A DNA stretch of 64,000 bases. Source: Deltaproteobacteria bacterium HGW-Deltaproteobacteria-8. Its GTDB lineage: Bacteria > Desulfobacterota > Desulfovibrionia > Desulfovibrionales > Desulfovibrionaceae. The stretch covers positions 453,970 through 517,969 of the forward strand of contig PHAR01000004.1 in assembly GCA_002840405.1 (NCBI GenBank). The letters are read 5' to 3'. The notes beneath the pieces were generated by a model that saw nothing but the letters and a program-made list of their open reading frames with translations, had not been told where the DNA came from and ran no database searches. The position numbers and the translations under genes were made by a program. This document shows positions 17,047 to 24,696 of the stretch, piece after piece. Each line of letters starts with the position of its first letter. The stretch's first letter is position 1.

Positions 17047-17093
17047 CTGGGGTAGGCTCCGCCTCCCCCAGGCCCCCTCCGCCAAGGGGCACG
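17047..17093 (-). repeat. 47-bp perfect inverted repeat, right copy
   Basis: The partner of 15985-16031, in opposite orientation, about 50 bp upstream of the gluQ start codon. All 47 positions match by eye. It extends neither side beyond that. Confidence 0.85.
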
Positions 17094-17328
17094 ATACCGC
17101 GCGGTCACGCGGTAAAGGTCGCGCCCTGCGCTTCCTGTGACCGCGTGCCCTGGCGCGCCGTGAAGGGCATCTGTGCGACGGCGAGGGGGAGCGACGTGTT
17201 CCGCTCAGGCTCTGGGGTGCTGAGGTGGAAGCTCAAATACAAAATATGCACATCGTCCACACAAAGCTTCATCGCGGAGAAATTGCCCGCCCCATAGACT
17301 CACGAGGGAGCGCTTCTAATCCGGGTGC
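17094..17328. other. Intergenic stretch between gluQ and the NtrC-type gene
   Basis: No credible gene is seen. It holds an inverted repeat, CGCGGTCAC (17100-17108) with GTGACCGCG (17137-17145), separated by 28 bp. The part near 17225-17300 is more AT-rich and could carry the gluQ promoter, but no clean hexamers are visible. Confidence 0.4.
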
Positions 17329-18720
17329 CTACGACAATCCATATGCCTTCAACAGGGCATACAGCCGCGCACGGGACAACCCGGACATGGCGCAGGCTTT
17401 CGGGATATCGCCGCCACACGCGGCCAGCAGTTCCCGCAAATAGCGCGACTCCACCTCGGCCACGGCTTGAAGCCGGACCTGGCGTAACGGCTGCAGGGGC
17501 TGGCCAACCCGCAGACCTTCTTCCACACGAGGTGGCTGCCGGACAGGCAGGGCGTTTCGCGCCAGGTTGACGCGAATGTTTGTGGGCAAGTGGGCGGCCA
17601 CGAGCACCGGATCGTTCATGGCCGCAGCCAGGGAATGCTCCACGGCGTGGATGAGCTCGCGCACATTGCCCGGCCAGTTGTACGCTTCCAGTGCGTCAAG
17701 GTAATCGGGCGAGACGCGCTTGGCCGGGAGAGCATTCAGACGGCATTGCCGGGCCACGAAATGTCGACACAGCCGGGCGATGTCGCCGCCCCGCTCTTTG
17801 AGCCGGGGCAGGTCGATGGTCATAGTCCGGATGCGGAAGAGCAGATCCTGGCGGAAGGCTCCGGCCCCGGCCAGGGCCTCAAGGTCGCGGTTGGTGGCCA
17901 CCAGCAGGCGGAAGTCGCTCTGCAGCTCCTTGAGCCCGCCCACCGGCCGGTAGCGGCCGTCCTGGAGCACGCGCAGGAAGGCCTTTTGCACGGCCATGGG
18001 CAACTCCCCGATCTCGTCCAGAAACAGCGTCCCCCGGTGGGCCTGGTGGACCATCCCCTCGAAACGGCGGTCAGCCCCGGTAAAGGCGCCGCGCTCGTAG
18101 CCGAACAGTTCGCTCTCCACGAGCTTTTCAGGCAGAGCCGCGCAGTCCACCACCACGAAGGGCCCATCGGCCCGGGCGCTGTTGTCGTGGATGGCCCGGG
18201 CGAAGAGCTCCTTGCCCGTGCCGGTCTCGCCGGTGATGAGCACGCTGGCCTCCGTAGCCGCAGCCTGGGCCACGAGGTCCATGCACGCGTGTATGGCTCG
18301 GCTCTCGCCGATGATGCCGCTGCGCTTGAGCCCCAGCGGCAGAACATTTTGCTTGCCCCGGTGGTGCTCCATGGCGCGCTGGATGGGCAGGCGGATGGTG
18401 TTCAGGGTCGGCGGCTTGGCGATGTAGCTCCAGGCGCCGCTGCGGATGGCCAATTCCGCGCCGTCCGGGTCGCCTGCGCCGGTGAGAATGATGACCTCCG
18501 GCGCCGATGGGCATTCCTGAAAGCCCGGCAGGCTGTCGAGACCGTTCCCGTCTGGCATGCGCACGTCCAGGACCACCACGTCAAAGTCCCCGGCACGGGC
18601 CTTGCCTAAGCCGTCCTTCAGAGTTCCGGCCGTGTCCGCCTCAAAGCCCATCTGCTGCACGGCAAGGGCAAGGGCCTCGCAGAGCATGGGGTCGTCGTCC
18701 ACAATGAGCACGCGCGGCAT
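17329..18720 (-). CDS. NtrC-family sigma-54-dependent response regulator
   Basis: A 463-residue transcription activator. Receiver domain 1-120 with acidic residues in VDDDP and phosphoacceptor D52 (VVLDVRMP). AAA+ domain from about 135 to 365 with Walker A GETGTGKE (164-171), the sigma-54 contact loop GAFTGA (211-216), Walker B LFLDEIGELP and an arginine-finger region. C-terminal Fis-type helix-turn-helix (GGDIPKACAMSGLSRARLYALL). It follows the kinase gene with a 3-bp gap, so the two form a two-component pair. The hdr operon starts divergently upstream of the pair and has a sigma-54-like element, making that operon the natural target. Other targets are possible. Confidence 0.93.
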   Translation of the reverse strand: MPRVLIVDDDPMLCEALALAVQQMGFEADTAGTLKDGLGKARAGDFDVVVLDVRMPDGNGLDSLPGFQECPSAPEVIILTGAGDPDGAELAIRSGAWSYIAKPPTLNTIRLPIQRAMEHHRGKQNVLPLGLKRSGIIGESRAIHACMDLVAQAAATEASVLITGETGTGKELFARAIHDNSARADGPFVVVDCAALPEKLVESELFGYERGAFTGADRRFEGMVHQAHRGTLFLDEIGELPMAVQKAFLRVLQDGRYRPVGGLKELQSDFRLLVATNRDLEALAGAGAFRQDLLFRIRTMTIDLPRLKERGGDIARLCRHFVARQCRLNALPAKRVSPDYLDALEAYNWPGNVRELIHAVEHSLAAAMNDPVLVAAHLPTNIRVNLARNALPVRQPPRVEEGLRVGQPLQPLRQVRLQAVAEVESRYLRELLAACGGDIPKACAMSGLSRARLYALLKAYGLS

Positions 18721-18723
18721 GGC

Positions 18724-20673
18724 TCAGTCCTCCTGCGCCGCAGGGCTGCTGCGTTTACCGGGAAGCAGCTTGCGCATCAGGGCGGCCAGTTCGTCCATGC
18801 GGAAGGGCTTGGCGAGGAATTCCAGTGCGCCGATGCGCCACGCTTTCTCCCTGCTGACCAGGTCGCTGTGCCCCGTGGTCAGGATCACCGGCAGGTGGGG
18901 ATCGATCTTGAGCAGCTCCCGGACCAGGTCCGGTCCGGCCAAGCCGGGCATGGTCGTGTCGCTCAGCACCACGTCGAACTTCCCGGGGCTCGCGCGGAAC
19001 AGTTCCAGCGCGTCCTCGCCACGAAGGCAGGTGCTGACCTCGTAGCCAAAAGCCTTGAGGCCCGTTGCGCAGGCAGCCAGGATGTCCGACTCGTCATCCA
19101 CCACGAGCACATGCCCGGTGCCACTGAGGTTCAGGATGGACTCTTGGGCCTGGGCCTGCTGGCCCACGGGTGGAAGATCCGAGCGCGGCAGCAGGATCTC
19201 GAAACAGGTTCCCTGCCCCTCGCCGCTGCTCACACGGATAGTCCCGCGCAGCCGCGTGACGATGTTCATGACCACGGCCAGGCCGAGCCCCGTGCCCGAT
19301 CCGTCTGTTTTGGTAGTGAAAAAGGGATCAAAGATGCGCTCCATGTGCTCCGGGATGATGCCGTGCCCGCTGTCGTGCACACTGAAAAGCACATAGCCCC
19401 CCGGCTGCACATCGTGAAACCCGGCATCGCCCCTGACTCCCACGTCCCGCTCCCCTACGCGCAGATTGAGCGTTCCGCCGGAGCCGCGCATGGCCCACGC
19501 GGCATTGGTGCATAGGTTCATGAGCAGTTGGTGTACCTGGGCGGGGTCGGCCAGGACCACGTCGCGCTCCGTATCCGTTGCCAGAGAGATATCGATGGTG
19601 CTGGGCAGGCTGGGCCGCAAGAGGGTCAGGCATTCCAGGATGATATCCGTGAGGCGCAGGGGGATGGGCTGCTCGGATTCGTGTCTCCGGCTCAGGCTCA
19701 AGATCTGGCGTACCAAGGCTTCGGCGCGCATGGCGGACTTGAGGATGCTTTTGAAGGAGTCGCGCAGGGGGTCGCCCTGGGCAAGCTGGGAGAGACCGAT
19801 GTCGGCCATGAGCATGATAGGCGAGAGTATGTTGTTGAAGTCGTGGGCGATGCCGCCGGCCAGGGTGCCCAGAGCCTCCATCTTCTGTGCCTTGCGGAGC
19901 TGCCGCTCCAGGGCCTCCAGGGCGGCCATGTCACGCCAAACGCTGACGTAGCCCAGGATACAGCCGCCCTTGCCACGGATGGGCGAGACCGTCTTGTGGC
20001 AGCAGATGACGCTGCCGTCCTTGCAGGTGTTGCAGGTCTTGCCGGTCCAGGCGTCGCCACTGGTGAGGGTCTCAAATATCTGGTTCAAGCAGGCCTGCTG
20101 CTCCAGGCCCTGATAAAACGTGGCCACGGACTTGCCGCGCACCTCGTGCAGCGGGTAGCCGGTAATGGCCTCGAAGGCCTGGTTGATGTAGGCCACGCGC
20201 ATCATCTCGTCATACAGGATCACGGGGTCGGCAGTCTGCTCCAGGGCCGAGGCCAAGCGGGTGCGCTCCCGCTCTGCAGCCTTCTGCGCAGTGATGTCCC
20301 GGCAGAACACCGCCACCCGGTCCACAACTCCAGCCTCGCCTGGAACGGGATGCATCCGCACCTCAAGCTCTCGGCCAGGGAAAAAGGACTCCTCGAAGCA
20401 CGAGGGCTGGCCTGATTCCACTGCATGTTGCACGGCCTTGGCCCACGTTCTGACCACAACGGAAGGAAAGAAGTCGTAGAGGCGTTCGTCGACCAGATGC
20501 TCCGGCTGCAGGCGGAAAAGCCCGGCCATGGAAACGTTGGCGACGAGCACGGTGCTGTCCAGGCGCATCAACAAGGTATGCTCCGGGCAGGCGTCCAGCA
20601 GGACGCCGACCATATCGGCCTCGCATCGCCTTGCCTCCAGAGCGCCAGTCGCTTTCCGGTGCATAGTCCGCAT
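18724..20673 (-). CDS. PAS-PAS hybrid histidine kinase with C-terminal receiver
   Basis: A 649-residue soluble sensor kinase. Two PAS domains (about 20-130 and 145-250). The second carries an unusual cysteine set, CNTC at 214-217, CC at 224-225 and C238, which could bind a metal or haem or respond to redox state. A HisKA-type domain has the phosphorylatable H277 (GGIAHDFNNIL). The ATPase domain shows N390 (LMNLCTNA), DSGHGI and GSGTGLGL. The C-terminal receiver (521-640) has VDDE and phosphoacceptor D572 (LSDTTMPG). No transmembrane segment, so it senses a cytoplasmic signal. It is the partner of the downstream NtrC-type regulator and divergent to the hdr operon. Confidence 0.93.
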   Translation of the reverse strand: MRTMHRKATGALEARRCEADMVGVLLDACPEHTLLMRLDSTVLVANVSMAGLFRLQPEHLVDERLYDFFPSVVVRTWAKAVQHAVESGQPSCFEESFFPGRELEVRMHPVPGEAGVVDRVAVFCRDITAQKAAERERTRLASALEQTADPVILYDEMMRVAYINQAFEAITGYPLHEVRGKSVATFYQGLEQQACLNQIFETLTSGDAWTGKTCNTCKDGSVICCHKTVSPIRGKGGCILGYVSVWRDMAALEALERQLRKAQKMEALGTLAGGIAHDFNNILSPIMLMADIGLSQLAQGDPLRDSFKSILKSAMRAEALVRQILSLSRRHESEQPIPLRLTDIILECLTLLRPSLPSTIDISLATDTERDVVLADPAQVHQLLMNLCTNAAWAMRGSGGTLNLRVGERDVGVRGDAGFHDVQPGGYVLFSVHDSGHGIIPEHMERIFDPFFTTKTDGSGTGLGLAVVMNIVTRLRGTIRVSSGEGQGTCFEILLPRSDLPPVGQQAQAQESILNLSGTGHVLVVDDESDILAACATGLKAFGYEVSTCLRGEDALELFRASPGKFDVVLSDTTMPGLAGPDLVRELLKIDPHLPVILTTGHSDLVSREKAWRIGALEFLAKPFRMDELAALMRKLLPGKRSSPAAQED

Positions 20674-20968
20674 GCAGCCCGCCTCATTTGCACGTCATCC
20701 GATTGCACATCGAGTTTGCAGCCACTATTTCCAATCTTACTATGCAAGATTATGTCTCGTGTCGCAATACTTTAATGCAGAGCAGCAAAGCCATACTTCA
20801 CGCATAGCAATTCCACATTATATTAATATTATAAACAAAATGCGCAAGGATGAATTGCGGCACAATTTTTGAGTAAGACGCGGCAAGATGATCCTTCGCG
20901 TACATCCTGACGCGGAGGAGACAACCGCCCTCCGCAAGGAGCGGCGAAAGACCCGGGGAGGCCGCGCC
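20674..20968. other. AT-rich divergent control region between kinase and hdr operon
   Basis: A 295-bp gene-free stretch, far more AT-rich than the rest. It holds TTGCA-type half-sites at 20687-20692, 20702-20707, 20715-20720 and in opposite orientation (ATGCAA) at 20742-20747, then a run TTATATTAATATTATAAACAAAA, cut here by line position near 20818-20840, before the sigma-54-like element. The half-sites could be upstream activating sequences for the neighbouring NtrC-type protein. That is inference. Confidence 0.5.
20858..20873 (+). promoter_or_regulatory. Sigma-54-like -24/-12 element upstream of hdrA1
   Basis: CGGCACAATTTTTGAG resembles the consensus TGGCAC-N5-TTGC: the GG at -24 and the CAC are present, the spacing to the second element is right, but the -12 dinucleotide reads GA instead of the usual GC. 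It lies about 95 bp upstream of the hdrA1 start, and a sigma-54 activator gene lies just across the divergent region. The context makes it more credible than the match alone. Confidence 0.45.
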
Positions 20969-22975
20969 ATGCCCAGCAGGATCGGAGTGTACGTCTGTCA
21001 TTGCGGCACCAACATCGCCGGACGGGTGGACTCGGAAGGTGTGGCCCGCCATGCCAGCGGGCTCAAGAACGTGGCCGTGGCCCGGGACTACAAGTTCATG
21101 TGCTCCGACCCCGGCCAGGACATGATCATCAAGGACATCCGGGAGATGGGCCTGACCCGCGTGGTGGTGGCGTCCTGCTCTCCCCGGCTGCATGAGAAGA
21201 CCTTTCAGAAGGCTTGCCAACGCGGCGGCCTGAACCCCTTCCTGTTCCAGATGACCTGCATCCGCGAGCACTGCTCCTGGGTCGTGGCCGATCCGGCAGA
21301 GGCCACGGCCAAGGCCAAGACCCTGGTGGCCGCAGCTGTGTCGCGCGTGAATGAGCACGAGGAGCTCTACTCCCGCGTGGAGGCCGTGCACCCGGACGTG
21401 CTGGTGGTGGGCGGCGGCATCGCGGGCATCCAGGCGGCGCTCGACATCGCCCGGTCCGGACACAAGGTGCACCTTGTGGAGCGAGGTCCGTCCATCGGCG
21501 GGCACATGACCCAGTTCGACAAGACCTTCCCCACGCTGGACTGCGCGGCCTGCATATCCACCCCGAAGATGGTGGCCGTGGCCCAGGAGCCCAACATCAA
21601 CCTCATGACCATGAGCGAGGTGGTTGAGGTCAAGGGCTACGTGGGCAACTACACGGCGCGCATCCGCACCCGCCCCCGCTACATCAACGAGGACCGTTGC
21701 ACCGGCTGCGGCCTGTGCATGGAGAAGTGTCCCAAGAGCGTGCCCAGCGAGTTCGAGGAAGGCCTGGGCAAGCGCAAGGCCGTGCACCGCAACTCGCCTC
21801 AGAGCGTGCCCAACACGCCCGTCATCGACCCGGCCAGCTGCATCTATCTCGTCAAGGGCAAGTGCGGGGCCTGCAAGCAGAACTGCCCGTCGGAGGCCGT
21901 GGATTTCGAGCAGCAGGAGAGTTTTTTGGACGTGCAGGCGGGCACCATCGTTCTGGCCACCGGCTTTGACATCCTCGACCCCACGCCTCTTTCGCAATAC
22001 GGCTTCGGTCGATATCCGGAGGTCTACACGGGCCTGCAGTTCGAGCGCCTGAACAACGCCGTGGGCCCCACTGGCGGAAAAATCCTCATGAAGAACGGGC
22101 AAGCCCCGGAGAGCGTGGCCATCATCCACTGCGTGGGCAGCCGTGACAAGGCCTACCACGAATACTGCTCGCGGGTGTGCTGCATGTACGCGCTCAAGTA
22201 CGACCACCTGATCAAGGACAAGATTGGCCACCACGCGCGGGTGTTCAATTTTTACATCGACATGCGCTGCTTCGGAAAGGGCTACGAAGAATTCTACCGC
22301 CGCGTTCAGGAAGAGGGCGTCACCTTCATCCGCGGGCGGCCTTCCGAGGTCACGGACCAGAGCCTCAGCGTGGAAGAGGACGGCAAGCTCATCGTCGTGG
22401 CCGAAGACACCTTGCTCGGACGCCCGGTGCGCGTGGCCGTGGACATGGTGGTGCTCTGCACGGCCATGCAGGCCCGTCACGATGCCTCCGAGGTGGCTAG
22501 GGTCTTCGGCGTCAGCTGCGGCCAGGACGGCTTCTTCCTGGAGGAGCACCCCAAGCTCGGGCCGGTGTCCACCGCGACAGACGGCATCTTCCTGGCCGGA
22601 ACCTGCCAGGGCCCCAAGGACATCCCCGACGCCGTGGCCCACGCCTCGGGCGGGGCGGGCCAAGCACTCAGCCTGGCTGCGCGCGGCGAGGTCAGCATCT
22701 CGCCCACTGTGTCCTGGATCAACCCCGACATCTGCATCGGCTGCAAGATGTGCGTCGGCCTGTGCGCTTACTCGGCCATCGAGTTCGACGAGCGGCGCAA
22801 GGTTTGCGTCATCAACGAGGCCATGTGCAAGGGCTGCGGCAGCTGCGCCGGGCATTGCCCCAGCGGCGCGGCCCAGGTGCGCCATTTCAACGAGAAGCAG
22901 ATCTTCGCCGAACTGGAGGGACTGTCCCAATACGTGTCGCCGATCCGGCAGCCAGCCAGAGCGGACGCACCCTGA
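20969..22975 (+). CDS. hdrA: HdrA-family flavin/iron-sulfur oxidoreductase (hdrA1)
   Basis: HdrA is the FAD subunit that bifurcates electrons in heterodisulfide-reductase-type complexes. 668 residues from the ATG at 20969, which has GGGGAGG 8 bp upstream; a longer reading from 20888 lacks one. Order: HdrA N-terminal domain (IGVYVCHCGTNIAG, KFMCSDPGQ, VASCSPRLHE); FAD-binding GGGIAG from 148; a ferredoxin insert with CTGCGLCMEKCP from 244 and a second cluster around CGACKQNCP; a Cys motif HCVGSRD with CSRVCCMYALK; C-terminal two-cluster ferredoxin (C589 and C620 sets). This is full-length and conventional. It heads the operon followed by mvhD, so electrons likely enter or leave through MvhD. 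Confidence 0.92.
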   Translation: MPSRIGVYVCHCGTNIAGRVDSEGVARHASGLKNVAVARDYKFMCSDPGQDMIIKDIREMGLTRVVVASCSPRLHEKTFQKACQRGGLNPFLFQMTCIREHCSWVVADPAEATAKAKTLVAAAVSRVNEHEELYSRVEAVHPDVLVVGGGIAGIQAALDIARSGHKVHLVERGPSIGGHMTQFDKTFPTLDCAACISTPKMVAVAQEPNINLMTMSEVVEVKGYVGNYTARIRTRPRYINEDRCTGCGLCMEKCPKSVPSEFEEGLGKRKAVHRNSPQSVPNTPVIDPASCIYLVKGKCGACKQNCPSEAVDFEQQESFLDVQAGTIVLATGFDILDPTPLSQYGFGRYPEVYTGLQFERLNNAVGPTGGKILMKNGQAPESVAIIHCVGSRDKAYHEYCSRVCCMYALKYDHLIKDKIGHHARVFNFYIDMRCFGKGYEEFYRRVQEEGVTFIRGRPSEVTDQSLSVEEDGKLIVVAEDTLLGRPVRVAVDMVVLCTAMQARHDASEVARVFGVSCGQDGFFLEEHPKLGPVSTATDGIFLAGTCQGPKDIPDAVAHASGGAGQALSLAARGEVSISPTVSWINPDICIGCKMCVGLCAYSAIEFDERRKVCVINEAMCKGCGSCAGHCPSGAAQVRHFNEKQIFAELEGLSQYVSPIRQPARADAP

Positions 22976-22998
22976 CGCAATCGCCGAGGGAGGAGAAC

Positions 22999-23469
22999 AT
23001 GCAAGAGCTCATCATGACACCACAGATGCAAGGCGAGCCGATGCCCGGCGCGGCCTTTGAACCCGCCATCGTGGCCTTTGTCTGCAACTGGTGCACCTAC
23101 ACCGCGGCGGACCTGGCCGGGACCTCGCGCATGGTCCAGTCGCCCAACGTCCGGCTGGTGCGCATGATGTGCACCGGCATGGTGGACCCCAAGTACATCA
23201 TCAAGGCCCTGCTCGGCGGGGCCGACGCCGTGCTCATCTCCGGTTGCCATCCGGGTGACTGCCACTACATCAACGGCAACTACAAGGCCCGGCGACGCGT
23301 GAAGCTGCTCATGGAGATCCTGCCGCGTTTCGGCATCGATTCGCGCAGGATCAAGCTGACCTGGGTCGGCGCCAGCGAAGGCAACGAGTTCGCCGCCACG
23401 GTGAACCGCTTCGCAGCCGAGATCAAGGAACTGGGACCCATCGACACCCGGAGTTTGCCGCTCCTTTGA
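22999..23469 (+). CDS. mvhD: MvhD-like hydrogenase/Hdr linker subunit
   Basis: MvhD carries a [2Fe-2S] cluster and passes electrons between an electron donor enzyme and HdrA. 156 residues from the ATG at 22999 behind GAGGGAGGAGAAC. Family features: IVAFVCNWCTYTAADLAG, RLVRMMCTGMVDPKYIIKAL, GADAVLISGCHPGDCHYINGNYKARRR and LTWVGASEGNEFA. The cysteines of CNWC, MCTG and GCHPGDC are the expected ones. No hydrogenase subunit is encoded here, so its donor is probably the FrhB-like protein or another dehydrogenase encoded elsewhere. Confidence 0.92.
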   Translation: MQELIMTPQMQGEPMPGAAFEPAIVAFVCNWCTYTAADLAGTSRMVQSPNVRLVRMMCTGMVDPKYIIKALLGGADAVLISGCHPGDCHYINGNYKARRRVKLLMEILPRFGIDSRRIKLTWVGASEGNEFAATVNRFAAEIKELGPIDTRSLPLL

Positions 23470-23494
23470 ACCTTAGCCTTTGCGGAGGCACGCC

Positions 23495-24637
23495 ATGGGA
23501 AGCATCGCACGAATCGAGGTCACGGACGGCAACCCGGTAGCCGCGCTCCAGGGCTTCTGCGCCCGGCTGCTGGCAGACGGCGAAATCTCCGCCGTACTCG
23601 CGCCCAGGCGCCTGCCCGGCAATGGCGGCACCATGCCCGCCCTGGTGGCCGACCCGGAACAGTTCCACGACGTGGACCCCCTGGCCCCGTCCTTCCGCCT
23701 GAGCGCGGCACGCATGCTGACCCGGCTGACCCGGGGCGCGGACGAGGGAGGCCTGGTGGCCGCGTTGCTCCGGCCCTGCGAGGTCCGGGCCTTCATCGAG
23801 CTGTGCAAGCTCAACCAGGGCAGCCTGGAGAACACGCTGCTCGTGAGCCTGGACTGCCCCGGCGCATTCACCAACGCAGACACAGGCCGCTTTTCCGGCA
23901 ACCGGGGCAACGCCGAGGCCCTGCTCGGCTTCCTGCGTGCGGACGGACGCGGAGACTTCGACGGCATGCAGATCGCCCGAGCCTGCCGCACCTGCGAGCA
24001 CCCCACAGGCGCGGAGGCGGACCTGTCCATCTGTCTGTTCGGCCAGGACCCGGCCAAGGGCCTGCTGCTTATGGCCAACACCCCCAGGGGCGAGGGCTTC
24101 ATGACCCGCCTGGGCCTGCCCGAGGCCTCGGACGACGGCGCGCGCGCAAAGGCCCTTGATGTGCTGTTGACCGAGCGGCGAGCGGCGCAGGAGCAGATGT
24201 TCGCCGAGACCACTGCGGCCACCTCGGATATGTCCGGGCTGTCCACGTTCCTCTCTGCCTGCGTCAACTGCTACAACTGCCGCACGGCCTGCCCGGTTTG
24301 CTACTGCAAGGAGTGCGTCTTTTTGACCGACGTTTTTGAGCACAAGCCCTGGCAGTACATGTCCTGGGCACGCCAGCGCGGCGCACTCAAGATGCCCACG
24401 GACACGGTGTTCTTTCACCTCACGCGGCTGGCCCACATGAGCACCGCCTGCGTGGGCTGCGGCCAGTGCTCCAACGCCTGCCCCAACGATGTGCCGGTGA
24501 TGGAACTGTTCAAGACCATCGCCGCCAGCACGCAGAAGGCCTTCGATTACGAGGCGGGCAGGGATCCCGGCGAGGCGCCGCCTTTGTCCGTGTTCCGGGA
24601 GCACGAATTCACAGAGCTTACCGGAGGATTGGACTAG
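23495..24637 (+). CDS. FrhB/FdhB-like iron-sulfur oxidoreductase subunit
   Basis: A 380-residue protein (ATG at 23495 after GCGGAGGC). The N-terminal half resembles coenzyme F420 hydrogenase/dehydrogenase beta-subunit proteins, with ALLRPCEVRAFIELCKL and LLVSLDCPGAF. The centre has CRTCEHP. The C-terminal half has two iron-sulfur motifs, CVNCYNCRTACPVCYCKEC and CVGCGQCSNACPNDVPV. Such subunits hand electrons from a flavin or pyridine-nucleotide/formate enzyme to Hdr/MvhD partners. No catalytic formate dehydrogenase or hydrogenase lies in the operon. The exact electron donor is not recognisable. It sits between mvhD and hdrA2, so it is a likely complex member. Confidence 0.75.
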   Translation: MGSIARIEVTDGNPVAALQGFCARLLADGEISAVLAPRRLPGNGGTMPALVADPEQFHDVDPLAPSFRLSAARMLTRLTRGADEGGLVAALLRPCEVRAFIELCKLNQGSLENTLLVSLDCPGAFTNADTGRFSGNRGNAEALLGFLRADGRGDFDGMQIARACRTCEHPTGAEADLSICLFGQDPAKGLLLMANTPRGEGFMTRLGLPEASDDGARAKALDVLLTERRAAQEQMFAETTAATSDMSGLSTFLSACVNCYNCRTACPVCYCKECVFLTDVFEHKPWQYMSWARQRGALKMPTDTVFFHLTRLAHMSTACVGCGQCSNACPNDVPVMELFKTIAASTQKAFDYEAGRDPGEAPPLSVFREHEFTELTGGLD

Positions 24638-24696
24638 CAGCGCCGCCCAACTGAACTGCTTGTCGCTGGCGGACGCACCCAACGCGGGAGGGTCAG

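Noticed and set aside
20784..20800. GCAAAGCC segment as part of a c-di-GMP (GEMM) riboswitch
   Set aside because: Other conserved GEMM parts and pairing are absent.
20798..22930. 710-codon minus-strand frame opposite hdrA1
   Set aside because: Shadow of hdrA1; no domain, no ribosome binding site, and composition dominated by Ala, Gly, His and Val.
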